In this document: positions 1 to 5,781 of the stretch, piece by piece | How the letters are laid out: every line of letters starts with the position of its first letter | How positions within the stretch are numbered: the stretch's first letter is position 1 | Assembly: GCA_945861845.1 (NCBI GenBank) | Contig: CAMAWS010000136.1 | Span: forward strand, 1-7,885 | Length of the DNA: 7,885 nt | Reading direction: 5' to 3' | Origin: Candidatus Sulfopaludibacter sp. SbA3 | GTDB lineage: Bacteria; Acidobacteriota; Terriglobia; 20CM-2-55-15 | Notes under the pieces: generated by a model | What the model saw: only the letters and a program-made list of their open reading frames with translations | The model's database searches: none | Told to the model about the DNA's origin: nothing | Program-made: the position numbers and the translations under genes

Positions 1-90
1 CTCCAAGATTGTTGGTGTGAGCGGAAGTGATTCTGGTGGCGACTGGTATTGGCGTTCAGGGAATTCTGGGCCAGTAAATGGGGGCTTGCG
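1..90. other. Region downstream of selD, no gene recognised
   Basis: This is the 90 nt after the selD stop codon (TAG, 91-93). Two minus-strand frames stay open to the window edge, but neither shows a recognisable protein motif, a good ribosome binding site or a start codon. The plus-strand frames that run into selD look like chance readings. I see no clear terminator hairpin with a U-tract, so the operon may continue past the edge. Confidence 0.4.
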
Positions 91-1119
91 CTACGAGACG
101 TTGGCCAGAAACGGCAGCGGCGGACGGACCGACCCGATTTCATCTACGCTGATTCCATCGGCCCGAAGGGCCTGCATAAGGGCGTCTGCGGAATTCGGTG
201 CAGCGAAGATCAACAGGCCCCCCGAAGTCTGAGGATCAAATAGGACGTCTTGAAAATCTGAGGGAACTGACTCATTGATGTGAACCATGCTGGAATAAAA
301 TTCACGATTGCTCACCAAGCCGCCGGCACAAAGGCCGGCACGGCTGTACTCCAACGCCCCGGTAAGCAATGGTAACCGCCGATGATCTATTTCGATGCTG
401 ACATGACTGGCTTTTGCCACTTCCAAAGCATGGCCGAGCAGGCCAAATCCTGTAATGTCGGTCATCGCATCAACTTGATGCCGGAGACAGATTTCAGAAG
501 ACTTCTTGTTGAGTTGCGCCATTACCTGCACCGCCGCATTGACATGCTCCCGTGAGGCCTTGCCGCGCTTTAGAGCGGTTGTAATAAGCCCTGTTCCAAG
601 CGGCTTGGTAAGCAGCAGGCGATTCCCCACCCTGGCGCTCTTGTTCTGTTTGATATTCTTGCTTTCGATAACACCGGTTACGGCGTAGCCAAACTTGATT
701 TCTTCATCGCGTACAGAATGGCCTCCAAGCAAGGCAACCCCCGCTTCGTTCAATTTATCAAGTCCGCCCCGCATGATATCGCCGAGAATCGAGAAATCGA
801 CTCCCTTGGCCGGAAATCCGACAATCGAAAGTGCGGTTCGTGGTTCCCCGCCCATGGCATAAATGTCGCTTAAAGAGTTCGCCGCTGCAATCTGACCATA
901 TGTGTATGGGTCGTCAACAACGGGCGTAAAAAAATCAATGGTTTGAACCAGCGCGAGATCTGGGGTGAGTTGATAAACTCCCGCGTCGTCAGAGTCTTCG
1001 TAGCCGACAACAACTCCGCCAATGTTCTGCTTGGGCAGGCTTTTGAGAGCGGCGTCCAGGTCCCCTGGACCAAGCTTCCCAGCTCAGCCCGCGGACTTAG
1101 CGTACTCAGTGAGTCTCAT
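91..1119 (-). CDS. selD: Selenide, water dikinase (selenophosphate synthetase), selenocysteine-containing
   Basis: SelD makes selenophosphate from selenide and ATP; this is the selenium donor for Sec-tRNA and for 2-selenouridine in tRNA. The frame opens at ATG 1117-1119 behind AAAGGA (4-nt spacing), reads through an in-frame UGA at 1084-1086 and stops with TAG at 91-93, giving 342 residues, the usual family length. The N-terminus reads MRLTEYAKSAG-U-AGKLGPGDL. Sec12 replaces the catalytic Cys (E. coli Cys17) and Lys15 matches the essential Lys20. Other visible SelD signatures are DDAGVY (44-49), the TIDFF metal/ATP segment (Asp62), SDIYAMGG (84-91), GGH (132-134), DITGFGLLGH (Asp221) and DPQTSGGLL (295-303). 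The homology is continuous on both sides of the UGA, so this is not a pseudogene. The start overlaps the bactofilin 3' end by 14 nt, which suggests translational coupling. Confidence is high for SelD and for readthrough; the amino acid inserted is inferred from the position and the hairpin. selA, selB and selC are not in the window. Confidence 0.93.
1047..1086 (-). promoter_or_regulatory. Putative bacterial SECIS element in selD mRNA
   Basis: Just after the UGA the minus-strand RNA holds a perfect inverted repeat, GUCCAGG (1070-1064) and CCUGGAC (1060-1054), closing a GGA loop (1063-1061). The loop starts 20 nt after the UGA. A short lower stem can form between GAGC, which begins inside the UGA (1085-1082), and GCUC (1050-1047), separated from the upper stem by an asymmetric internal loop. 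A small apical loop beginning with G, on a stem at this distance, fits the known bacterial SECIS pattern bound by SelB. The fold was drawn by eye; a competing 5-bp stem (GGUCC/GGACC) exists but is shorter. Confidence 0.75.
1084..1086 (-). other. In-frame UGA read as selenocysteine (codon 12 of selD)
   Basis: The codon is TGA on the minus strand (plus-strand tca). The residues before it (MRLTEYAKSAG) and after it (AGKLGPGDL) form the standard SelD N-terminal motif. In family members this position is Cys or Sec, three residues before the invariant Lys. The match of position, frame and spacing makes a random stop or sequencing error unlikely. Confidence 0.88.
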
Positions 1120-1516
1120 CCATTCCTTTCTGGGTGGCAGACCGGTTATCCGTGAGGGACTCCTCCTGGTTTTCACCGGCCATTTGGCACCGGCCATCAA
1201 ATACGGACCCGGCACTGATAATCAAAACGGGAGTAGGAACATCGCCGCGCACTCGGCCAGTTGGATGGATCTCGATTCGCCGCTTGGCTTCGATATTTCC
1301 GAAAACGCGGCCATGAATCTCCAATGCGCCGACTTTAATGTCTGCGTGCACAATGGCGTGTTCACCGATGAACAGTGTGTCGTTCGTGGATATGGATCCG
1401 TGAAAATTGCCGTCGAGTTGCATAGTGCCTGAGTACTGCAGTTCGCCGGTCAGATGCGTGCCTTGATCCAAAAACCCGGAAATCTCTTCGGAGGAAGTCT
1501 TTCGACGGAAATTCAT
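1106..1516 (-). CDS. Bactofilin family cytoskeletal protein (DUF583)
   Basis: Bactofilins are small proteins that polymerise without nucleotides into filaments and act as scaffolds for cell-shape, polarity or segregation factors. This one has 136 residues, typical for the family. A short charged N-terminal tail (about 1-14) precedes a right-handed beta-helix core (about 15-112), seen as hydrophobic/glycine repeats such as LTGELQYSGTMQLDGNFHGSI, ALEIHGRVFGNI and IEIHPTGRVRGDV. A hydrophilic C-terminal tail (113-136) follows. No membrane segment is seen. ATG 1514-1516 is preceded by AAGGAG with a 7-nt spacing. The gene lies 36 nt after parB, and its last 14 nt overlap the start of selD. In Myxococcus, bactofilins BacN/O/P help position the ParABS machinery, so a link to the neighbouring parAB genes is plausible, but it is inferred from position only. 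Confidence 0.88.
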   Translation of the reverse strand: MNFRRKTSSEEISGFLDQGTHLTGELQYSGTMQLDGNFHGSISTNDTLFIGEHAIVHADIKVGALEIHGRVFGNIEAKRRIEIHPTGRVRGDVPTPVLIISAGSVFDGRCQMAGENQEESLTDNRSATQKGMDETH

Positions 1517-1552
1517 TGGAAAACTCCTTATTGGTAACGGCGCCGGATGGCT

Positions 1553-2416
1553 TTAAAGCTTCACCCGGATCAAGCCCTCATACAAACGGTTTAGCTCCTC
1601 GTCCGAATAGAAATGAATCTCGATCTTGCCTTTTCCATGAGCTTCATGGATCGTCACCTTAGTGCCCAGGGCCTGCTCAAGCCCTCGTATAGCAGCTTTT
1701 ACATTGGGATCGACGTGGTCCGGAGACGGGGATTCGTCTGGACCGGACGGAGTCTCACCGTATCGCGAAACCAGATTCTCGGCTTGGCGAACGGAGTACT
1801 TGCCGTCAATTATCTTCCGCGCGGAATCGAGTATCGCACTGAGATCTGTTAGTGACAAGAGTACCTTGGCGTGACCGGTAGTCAATTGATTATCGCGTAG
1901 CGATTGCTGGACCTCCGCGGGAAGCCTGAGCAACCTTAACATATTCGCGATGGTGGCCCGGTTCTTGCCTACGTGCCTTGCAACATCCTCCTGAGTGAGA
2001 CCAAACTCGACGATCAGGCGGTGGTACGCTTCAGCCTCCTCAATCGGGTTCAGGTCTGCACGTTGCAGGTTTTCAATAAGGGCAAGTTCCAGAACAGCGT
2101 GATCGTCGGCTTCCCGAAGCACCGCCGGAAGCCTCGTCAGGCCAGCCAGTTGTGCAGCGCGCCATCGGCGCTCGCCAGCGATTAGCTGAAAAAAGCCGTT
2201 TTCCAAGGATCGAACAACAACAGGCTGAACCACGCCATGCGCCCGAATGGACTCGGCTAGTTCGGACAGGCTGGCTTCATCAAAGCTCTTCCTGGGCTGC
2301 TGCGCATTCGGCAGGATACGGTCAATATCGAGTTCCCTTAACTGGTCGGTATCAAGATCGGGCGTTCCCAACAGGGCGCTCAATCCTCTCCCCAGCGCCT
2401 TTCTTTGTTGTGCCAT
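1553..2416 (-). CDS. parB: Chromosome partitioning protein ParB (Spo0J family, CTP-dependent clamp)
   Basis: ParB binds parS sites near the origin, loads as a CTP-dependent sliding clamp and activates the ParA ATPase to segregate origins. The protein has 287 residues. The N-terminal KALGRGLSALLG motif (6-17) is the ParA-interacting segment. The N-domain (about 26-119) carries the CTP-binding box GERRWRAA (81-88) and ENLQR (115-119). The central DNA-binding domain has a helix-turn-helix at about 140-163 (LTQEDVARHVGKNRATIANML) followed by GHAKVLL (181-187). An acidic/proline linker (about 220-236) leads to the C-terminal dimerisation domain (about 237-287), with basic GKGKIEIHF. ATG 2414-2416 has a very strong AAGGAGGT 5 nt upstream, inside the 3' end of parA. 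Two parS sites lie about 0.8 kb upstream, completing the module. Confidence 0.97.
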   Translation of the reverse strand: MAQQRKALGRGLSALLGTPDLDTDQLRELDIDRILPNAQQPRKSFDEASLSELAESIRAHGVVQPVVVRSLENGFFQLIAGERRWRAAQLAGLTRLPAVLREADDHAVLELALIENLQRADLNPIEEAEAYHRLIVEFGLTQEDVARHVGKNRATIANMLRLLRLPAEVQQSLRDNQLTTGHAKVLLSLTDLSAILDSARKIIDGKYSVRQAENLVSRYGETPSGPDESPSPDHVDPNVKAAIRGLEQALGTKVTIHEAHGKGKIEIHFYSDEELNRLYEGLIRVKL

Positions 2417-3167
2417 GAATTACCTCCTTCGCAAGTCTGATATAGCTTTCGGCCCCTTTGGACTTGATGTCGTACAGCAGGATCGGCTGTCCATGGCTGG
2501 GAGCCTCACCAAGTCGGATGTTTCGAGGAACGATTGTTGAGAATAACTGCGGACCAAAGAATCCTTTCAGGTCCTCCCGAATCTGGTTTGAAAGGTTCGT
2601 ACGCTCGTCGAACATCGTGAGAAGTACGCCTTCGATTTCCAGACTTGGATTACGCTGCCGACGGATCTGCCGGATCGTTTCCATGAGCTCGGATACCCCC
2701 TCCAATGCGAAGTACTCGCACTGGATTGGAACCAGAATGCTATCGGCTGCGATGAGCGCATTCACAGTAAGGAGATCCAGGGATGGCGGACAATCAACCA
2801 AAATGTAGTCGTAAGCGGCAATCAATGGGGCGAGGGCGGTTTTTAACCGCTGATCCCGGTTGGATTCTTGTGACAATTCCACGGTTGCACCAACAAGCTC
2901 ACGGCTAGCGGGCGCAACGAAGAGCGCGTCCATTTCAGTTGGCAAAATAACTGACGCCAGAGGCTCATCGTGGACTAGGACATGATAAGTGGATCGGGAA
3001 TAAGACCCTTTGCGAATGCCTAGACCAGAGGTTGCATTTCCTTGAGGGTCGAGATCAAGAAGCAGAGTCCGCATGTCCGCGGCTGCGAGCGAGGCGCCTA
3101 GGTTAATGGCGGTGGTTGTCTTTCCAACCCCGCCCTTCTGGTTAGCTATGGCAATGACCTTACCCAT
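2352..3167 (-). CDS. parA: Chromosome partitioning ATPase ParA (Soj family)
   Basis: ParA is a deviant Walker-type ATPase that binds nucleoid DNA as an ATP dimer and moves ParB-parS complexes. With the start at ATG 3165-3167 it has 271 residues and begins MGKVIAIANQKGGVGKTT, the usual N-terminus. It shows the deviant Walker A KGGVGKTT (11-18; signature Lys11, catalytic-loop Lys16), Walker A' LLLDLDPQGN (35-44, Asp40) and Walker B VDCPP (124-128). The C-terminal LGEAPSHGQP (about 219-228) is also characteristic. The same frame is open upstream to ATG 3330-3332, but those 55 extra residues run through the parS palindromes and the end of rsmG and have no ParA homology, so I reject them. No clear Shine-Dalgarno precedes 3167. 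The 3' end overlaps parB by 65 nt, so about 21 residues of its basic tail share DNA with the ParB N-terminus. ParB bound at the upstream parS sites could affect its expression. Confidence 0.96.
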   Translation of the reverse strand: MGKVIAIANQKGGVGKTTTAINLGASLAAADMRTLLLDLDPQGNATSGLGIRKGSYSRSTYHVLVHDEPLASVILPTEMDALFVAPASRELVGATVELSQESNRDQRLKTALAPLIAAYDYILVDCPPSLDLLTVNALIAADSILVPIQCEYFALEGVSELMETIRQIRRQRNPSLEIEGVLLTMFDERTNLSNQIREDLKGFFGPQLFSTIVPRNIRLGEAPSHGQPILLYDIKSKGAESYIRLAKEVIHGTTKKGAGERIERPVGNARS

Positions 3168-3199
3168 GGAAGCCGACTCTGTAAGGCTTTGGCGTTCGG

Positions 3200-3213
3200 G
3201 TTCCACGTGGAAC
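3200..3213. promoter_or_regulatory. parS site 1 (ParB binding palindrome)
   Basis: GTTCCACGTGGAAC is a perfect 14-bp palindrome with the CACGTG centre of the bacterial parS consensus (TGTTnCACGTGnAACA). Only the outermost T/A pair is missing. It lies 32 bp upstream of the parA start codon, in the rsmG-parA spacer, where origin-proximal parS sites are often found. Confidence 0.9.
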
Positions 3214-3235
3214 GTCACCGTTTCGGCAGTTTGAG

Positions 3236-3251
3236 TGTTCCACATGGAACA
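3236..3251. promoter_or_regulatory. parS site 2 (one-base variant)
   Basis: TGTTCCACATGGAACA matches all 16 bases of the parS consensus except the centre, which is CACATG rather than CACGTG. Its centre is 37 bp from that of site 1. It is probably a weaker or decayed ParB site. The stop codon of rsmG is 20 bp away. Confidence 0.72.
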
Positions 3252-3270
3252 ATTCTGCTCGGCGGGGTGG

Positions 3271-3867
3271 TCAGAACTGGTCCAAGTGAAAAAGAAAAGC
3301 TTGAGTGCCCGTGACTGGAACTCTGAAGACACAGAAGGGCTGGACCGGCGGTTCCGCTCCCGCCGTTATCCAAATAATCGTTAGCCCGTCGGACGAGATG
3401 GACCTGAAGCTATTGATAATCCGGGCTGTCAAGGCCACTCCTTGCAGGGTAACCCACTCCGCGCCGGGAAACTCATGTATGACATCTTGAAGTCGGGCGT
3501 GATGGACGCTAACTCCGTCCAGTTTCAATTTTGAAGATACGTGACGTAGAAAGGCAGCTCGTCTGGTCCGAGCCTCGACCATGTGGACTCGGTTTAAGCC
3601 CTGCGTGATGTGGATGGGTATTGCTGGTGAACCGTTGCCTGAGCCGACGTCCACCAGGATCCCGCTCAACTTGATCTGTTGTGCAATCCATACAGGCTCG
3701 ACGACCAGTCTCCGGACGAGATCAGAGCCCCGCAATCCCGTCAGATTCACCCGCCGGTTCCAGTGCTCGACTTCATCGCAATATCGACTTAGCAGTAGCC
3801 GTTGGGTAATAGGGATCGGAAGCTCGAAGAGCTGAAGGTCCGTTTCAAGAAGCTGTAAGTAGTTCAC
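3271..3867 (-). CDS. rsmG: 16S rRNA (guanine-527-N7)-methyltransferase RsmG (GidB), divergent
   Basis: RsmG methylates G527 in the 530 loop of 16S rRNA using S-adenosylmethionine; its loss gives low-level streptomycin resistance in other bacteria. The protein has 198 residues. It shows the N-terminal WNRRVNLTGL motif (36-45), the SAM-binding loop LVDVGSGNGSPAIPI (71-85) and the acidic strand end MVEARTRRAAFLRHV (96-110). Two places differ from the usual family: GxGxPG reads GNGSPA, and the later [ST]SRAV-type motif reads VTLQGVAL (139-146), so the conserved Arg is replaced by Gln. The start is GTG 3865-3867, sharing one base with the mnmG stop (TAGTG); GGAG lies 11 nt upstream. Identity rests on the fold motifs and on the mnmG-rsmG-parA order, a very common arrangement. 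Whether full activity is kept is uncertain. Confidence 0.88.
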   Translation of the reverse strand: MNYLQLLETDLQLFELPIPITQRLLLSRYCDEVEHWNRRVNLTGLRGSDLVRRLVVEPVWIAQQIKLSGILVDVGSGNGSPAIPIHITQGLNRVHMVEARTRRAAFLRHVSSKLKLDGVSVHHARLQDVIHEFPGAEWVTLQGVALTARIINSFRSISSDGLTIIWITAGAEPPVQPFCVFRVPVTGTQAFLFHLDQF

Positions 3868-5747
3868 TACACTACGTTCTCCGTCTCCGGACGGCTCCGG
3901 GCAATCCCGAGGTGAAACAGGATGATCGACAAAGAAGCGGGCGTGATTCCTGGGATTCGGCTTGCCTGGGCAATCGACTGGGGCCGAACACGCGTGAGTT
4001 TCTCAATGACTTCGCCGGATAAGCCGGACATCTTGGAGTAGTCCAGTTCTTCGGGGAGCCGCCTCGCTTCTGCCTTGCGCAATTTCTCTATTTCCTTGTC
4101 CTGCTGCCTCAAATACCCCTCGTATTTGATGTCGGTCTCCGCCGAAACAATATCTTCACGACGCAATGGCTCGGTCAGAAGAACCCCCTCCCGAATCAGC
4201 TCTTCAAGCCGGATCTCCGGGCGTCTCAGGAGGGACGGAATGCCCGGCCTGTCATGAAACACAAGGGCACGCGATAGGAAGAATGAATGCGCTGTATCTA
4301 CCCGCGTGTCATGGATCACCTGCCGCAATCGCTCTAGCCGCCCCTGACGCTCAAGATAGGCATCCCAATGTACGTCCGTAACCAACCCCATGCGTCTGCC
4401 GATGGGCGTCAGCCGGGTATCCGCGTTATCAATGCGCAAATTCAGCCGATGTTCCGCTCTGGAGGTGAACATACGATAGGGTTCGTTCGTCCCCTTTGTC
4501 ACAAGATCGTCGATCATAATACCGATGTACGCCTCGGCTCGGCCCAGCATAAGCGGTTCACCGCCAGTCACTTTCAGCCCCGCATTGATTCCCGCCATTA
4601 ATCCTTGTCCAGCCGCCTCTTCGTAACCTGTGGTTCCATTGATTTGACCGGCCAGAAATAAGCCCTGAATCTTCTTCGTCTCGAGCCAGGGGTTCAATTC
4701 GGTGGGTTGAACAAAGTCGTACTCAATCGCATAACCCGGCCTCATCATTTGCGCGGACTCTAACCCCTTCATTTTACTAAGAATTTCGCGCTGGACATCG
4801 ATTGGCAGACTGGTAGACATCCCGTTAACGTAGATTTCGTGCGTGTCGACTCCCTCGGGCTCCAGAACTATCTGGTGCCGGTCCTTATCACGGAATCTCA
4901 CAACCTTGTCCTCGATCGAAGGACAGTATCGCGGTCCAATTCCCTGAATCTGGCCGCTGTAAAGCGGGGAGCGGGCCATGTTCCTTCGGATTACGTCGTG
5001 GATTCTTTCATCCGTATGGGTGATGTAGCAGCAGATCTTGTTCTCCAGCGCCGTCGTCGTCCGAAACGAGAATGGCGTTGGAACTTCGTCGCCAAATTGC
5101 GGTTCGAACATCGACAAGTCGATGGACCGTCGATCCAGCCGCGGAGGTGTGCCCGTTTTCAGACGCCCCCAGTTGAAGCCCGCTTCCCGAATACAATTGC
5201 CGAGTGCAATTGAAGCCGGTTCGCCGTTTCGGCCGGCTGTAAACTGCTTCTCTCCTATATGAATCAACCCGTTTAAGAAAGTTCCGGTTGTCAGTACGAC
5301 TACCTGCGACTGGACCCGCCGGCCATCAAGCAGCTCAATGCCAGTGACACGCCCGCTATCGAACACAATTTCCGTTACTTCCGCCTGCTTGATAAAAAGA
5401 TTCGGCGTTTGCTCGAGAATCCTCCGCATAACCTGGCGGTATCCAGCCTTGTCTTCCTGCGCCCTGGGCGACCAAACGGCAGGGCCACGGCTGGTGTTCA
5501 ATAAACGAAACTGGATTCCGGCCTGGTCCGCAACCAGGCCCATGATGCCTCCCAGCGCATCGATCTCGCGGACCAGATGCCCTTTTGCAATTCCACCCAC
5601 GGCCGGGTTGCACGACATTTGTGCGATCAGATCGGCATTCATGGTGTAAAGCGCCGTGGCCAGCCCCATGCGCGCAGCCGCGTGTGCCGCCTCGCAGCCG
5701 GCGTGCCCTGCGCCAATCACTACAACATCATATTTCTCGTCGTACAT
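3867..5747 (-). CDS. mnmG: tRNA uridine-5-carboxymethylaminomethyl modification enzyme MnmG (GidA)
   Basis: MnmG is the FAD/NADH-dependent partner of MnmE; together they install (carboxymethyl)aminomethyl on U34 of tRNAs reading split-box codons, using methylene-tetrahydrofolate. At 626 residues it is the usual length. The N-terminal FAD-binding loop [10 protein letters not shown] is at 12-21. The family motifs [18 protein letters not shown] (44-61, with Cys46) and [14 protein letters not shown] (87-100) follow. A second conserved Cys lies in [11 protein letters not shown] (Cys275). [19 protein letters not shown] (364-382) and [16 protein letters not shown] (423-438) are further signatures. 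The C-terminal helical region (about 550-626) that binds MnmE and tRNA ends in a typical LSIILFHLG segment. The ATG at 5745-5747 is preceded only by GAAG; the better AAGGAG is 27 nt upstream, beyond a small hairpin. It follows mnmE by 34 nt and touches rsmG by one base. Confidence 0.98.
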   Translation of the reverse strand: MYDEKYDVVVIGAGHAGCEAAHAAARMGLATALYTMNADLIAQMSCNPAVGGIAKGHLVREIDALGGIMGLVADQAGIQFRLLNTSRGPAVWSPRAQEDKAGYRQVMRRILEQTPNLFIKQAEVTEIVFDSGRVTGIELLDGRRVQSQVVVLTTGTFLNGLIHIGEKQFTAGRNGEPASIALGNCIREAGFNWGRLKTGTPPRLDRRSIDLSMFEPQFGDEVPTPFSFRTTTALENKICCYITHTDERIHDVIRRNMARSPLYSGQIQGIGPRYCPSIEDKVVRFRDKDRHQIVLEPEGVDTHEIYVNGMSTSLPIDVQREILSKMKGLESAQMMRPGYAIEYDFVQPTELNPWLETKKIQGLFLAGQINGTTGYEEAAGQGLMAGINAGLKVTGGEPLMLGRAEAYIGIMIDDLVTKGTNEPYRMFTSRAEHRLNLRIDNADTRLTPIGRRMGLVTDVHWDAYLERQGRLERLRQVIHDTRVDTAHSFFLSRALVFHDRPGIPSLLRRPEIRLEELIREGVLLTEPLRREDIVSAETDIKYEGYLRQQDKEIEKLRKAEARRLPEELDYSKMSGLSGEVIEKLTRVRPQSIAQASRIPGITPASLSIILFHLGIARSRPETENVV

Positions 5748-5757
5748 CTTCAGTAAT

Positions 5758-5779
5758 CAGTGCTCTCGCACCGCTCCTT
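5758..5779 (-). promoter_or_regulatory. Distant Shine-Dalgarno plus GNRA hairpin before mnmG
   Basis: AAGGAG (5779-5774) lies right after the mnmE stop codon and 27 nt before the mnmG ATG, too far for normal use. The next 16 nt fold as CGGUGC-GAGA-GCACUG: a 6-bp stem (one G-U pair) capped by a GNRA-type tetraloop. When folded, the distance from AAGGAG to ATG falls to about 10 nt. In-frame UGA at 5757-5759 rules out an upstream mnmG start. The function is inferred from geometry. Confidence 0.5.
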
Positions 5780-5781
5780 AC

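Noticed and set aside
91..855. A 254-residue SelD starting at the internal ATG 853-855
   Set aside because: The 88 residues upstream, read through one UGA, match the conserved SelD N-terminus, including the catalytic position. The internal ATG is the Met of SDIYAMGG in mid-domain.
1059..1071. Alternative hairpin GGUCC-AGG-GGACC in selD
   Set aside because: It excludes the longer 7-bp stem and has only 5 bp, so the longer one is preferred as the SECIS candidate.
870..1073. Minus-strand reading frame beginning MVQGTWTPLS
   Set aside because: It is an out-of-frame shadow of the selD 5' region with no recognisable motif.
1084..1086. selD as a pseudogene with a nonsense mutation
   Set aside because: All other codons are intact, the UGA sits exactly at the Cys/Sec site, and a SECIS-like stem follows it.
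1174..1197. Direct repeat CACCGGCCAT, two copies 14 bp apart (start to start)
   Set aside because: It is short and lies inside the bactofilin C-terminal coding sequence; chance is sufficient.
3168..3270. A replication origin or parAB promoter in the rsmG-parA spacer
   Set aside because: I found no DnaA boxes of TTATCCACA type, no AT-rich unwinding stretch and no convincing -35/-10 pair; only the parS palindromes stand out.
4839..5213. Plus-strand 124-codon open frame opposite mnmG
   Set aside because: It lies antisense to a strongly conserved MnmG region, shows no motif or ribosome binding site, and is best explained by codon structure on the opposite strand. The same holds for the other plus-strand frames.
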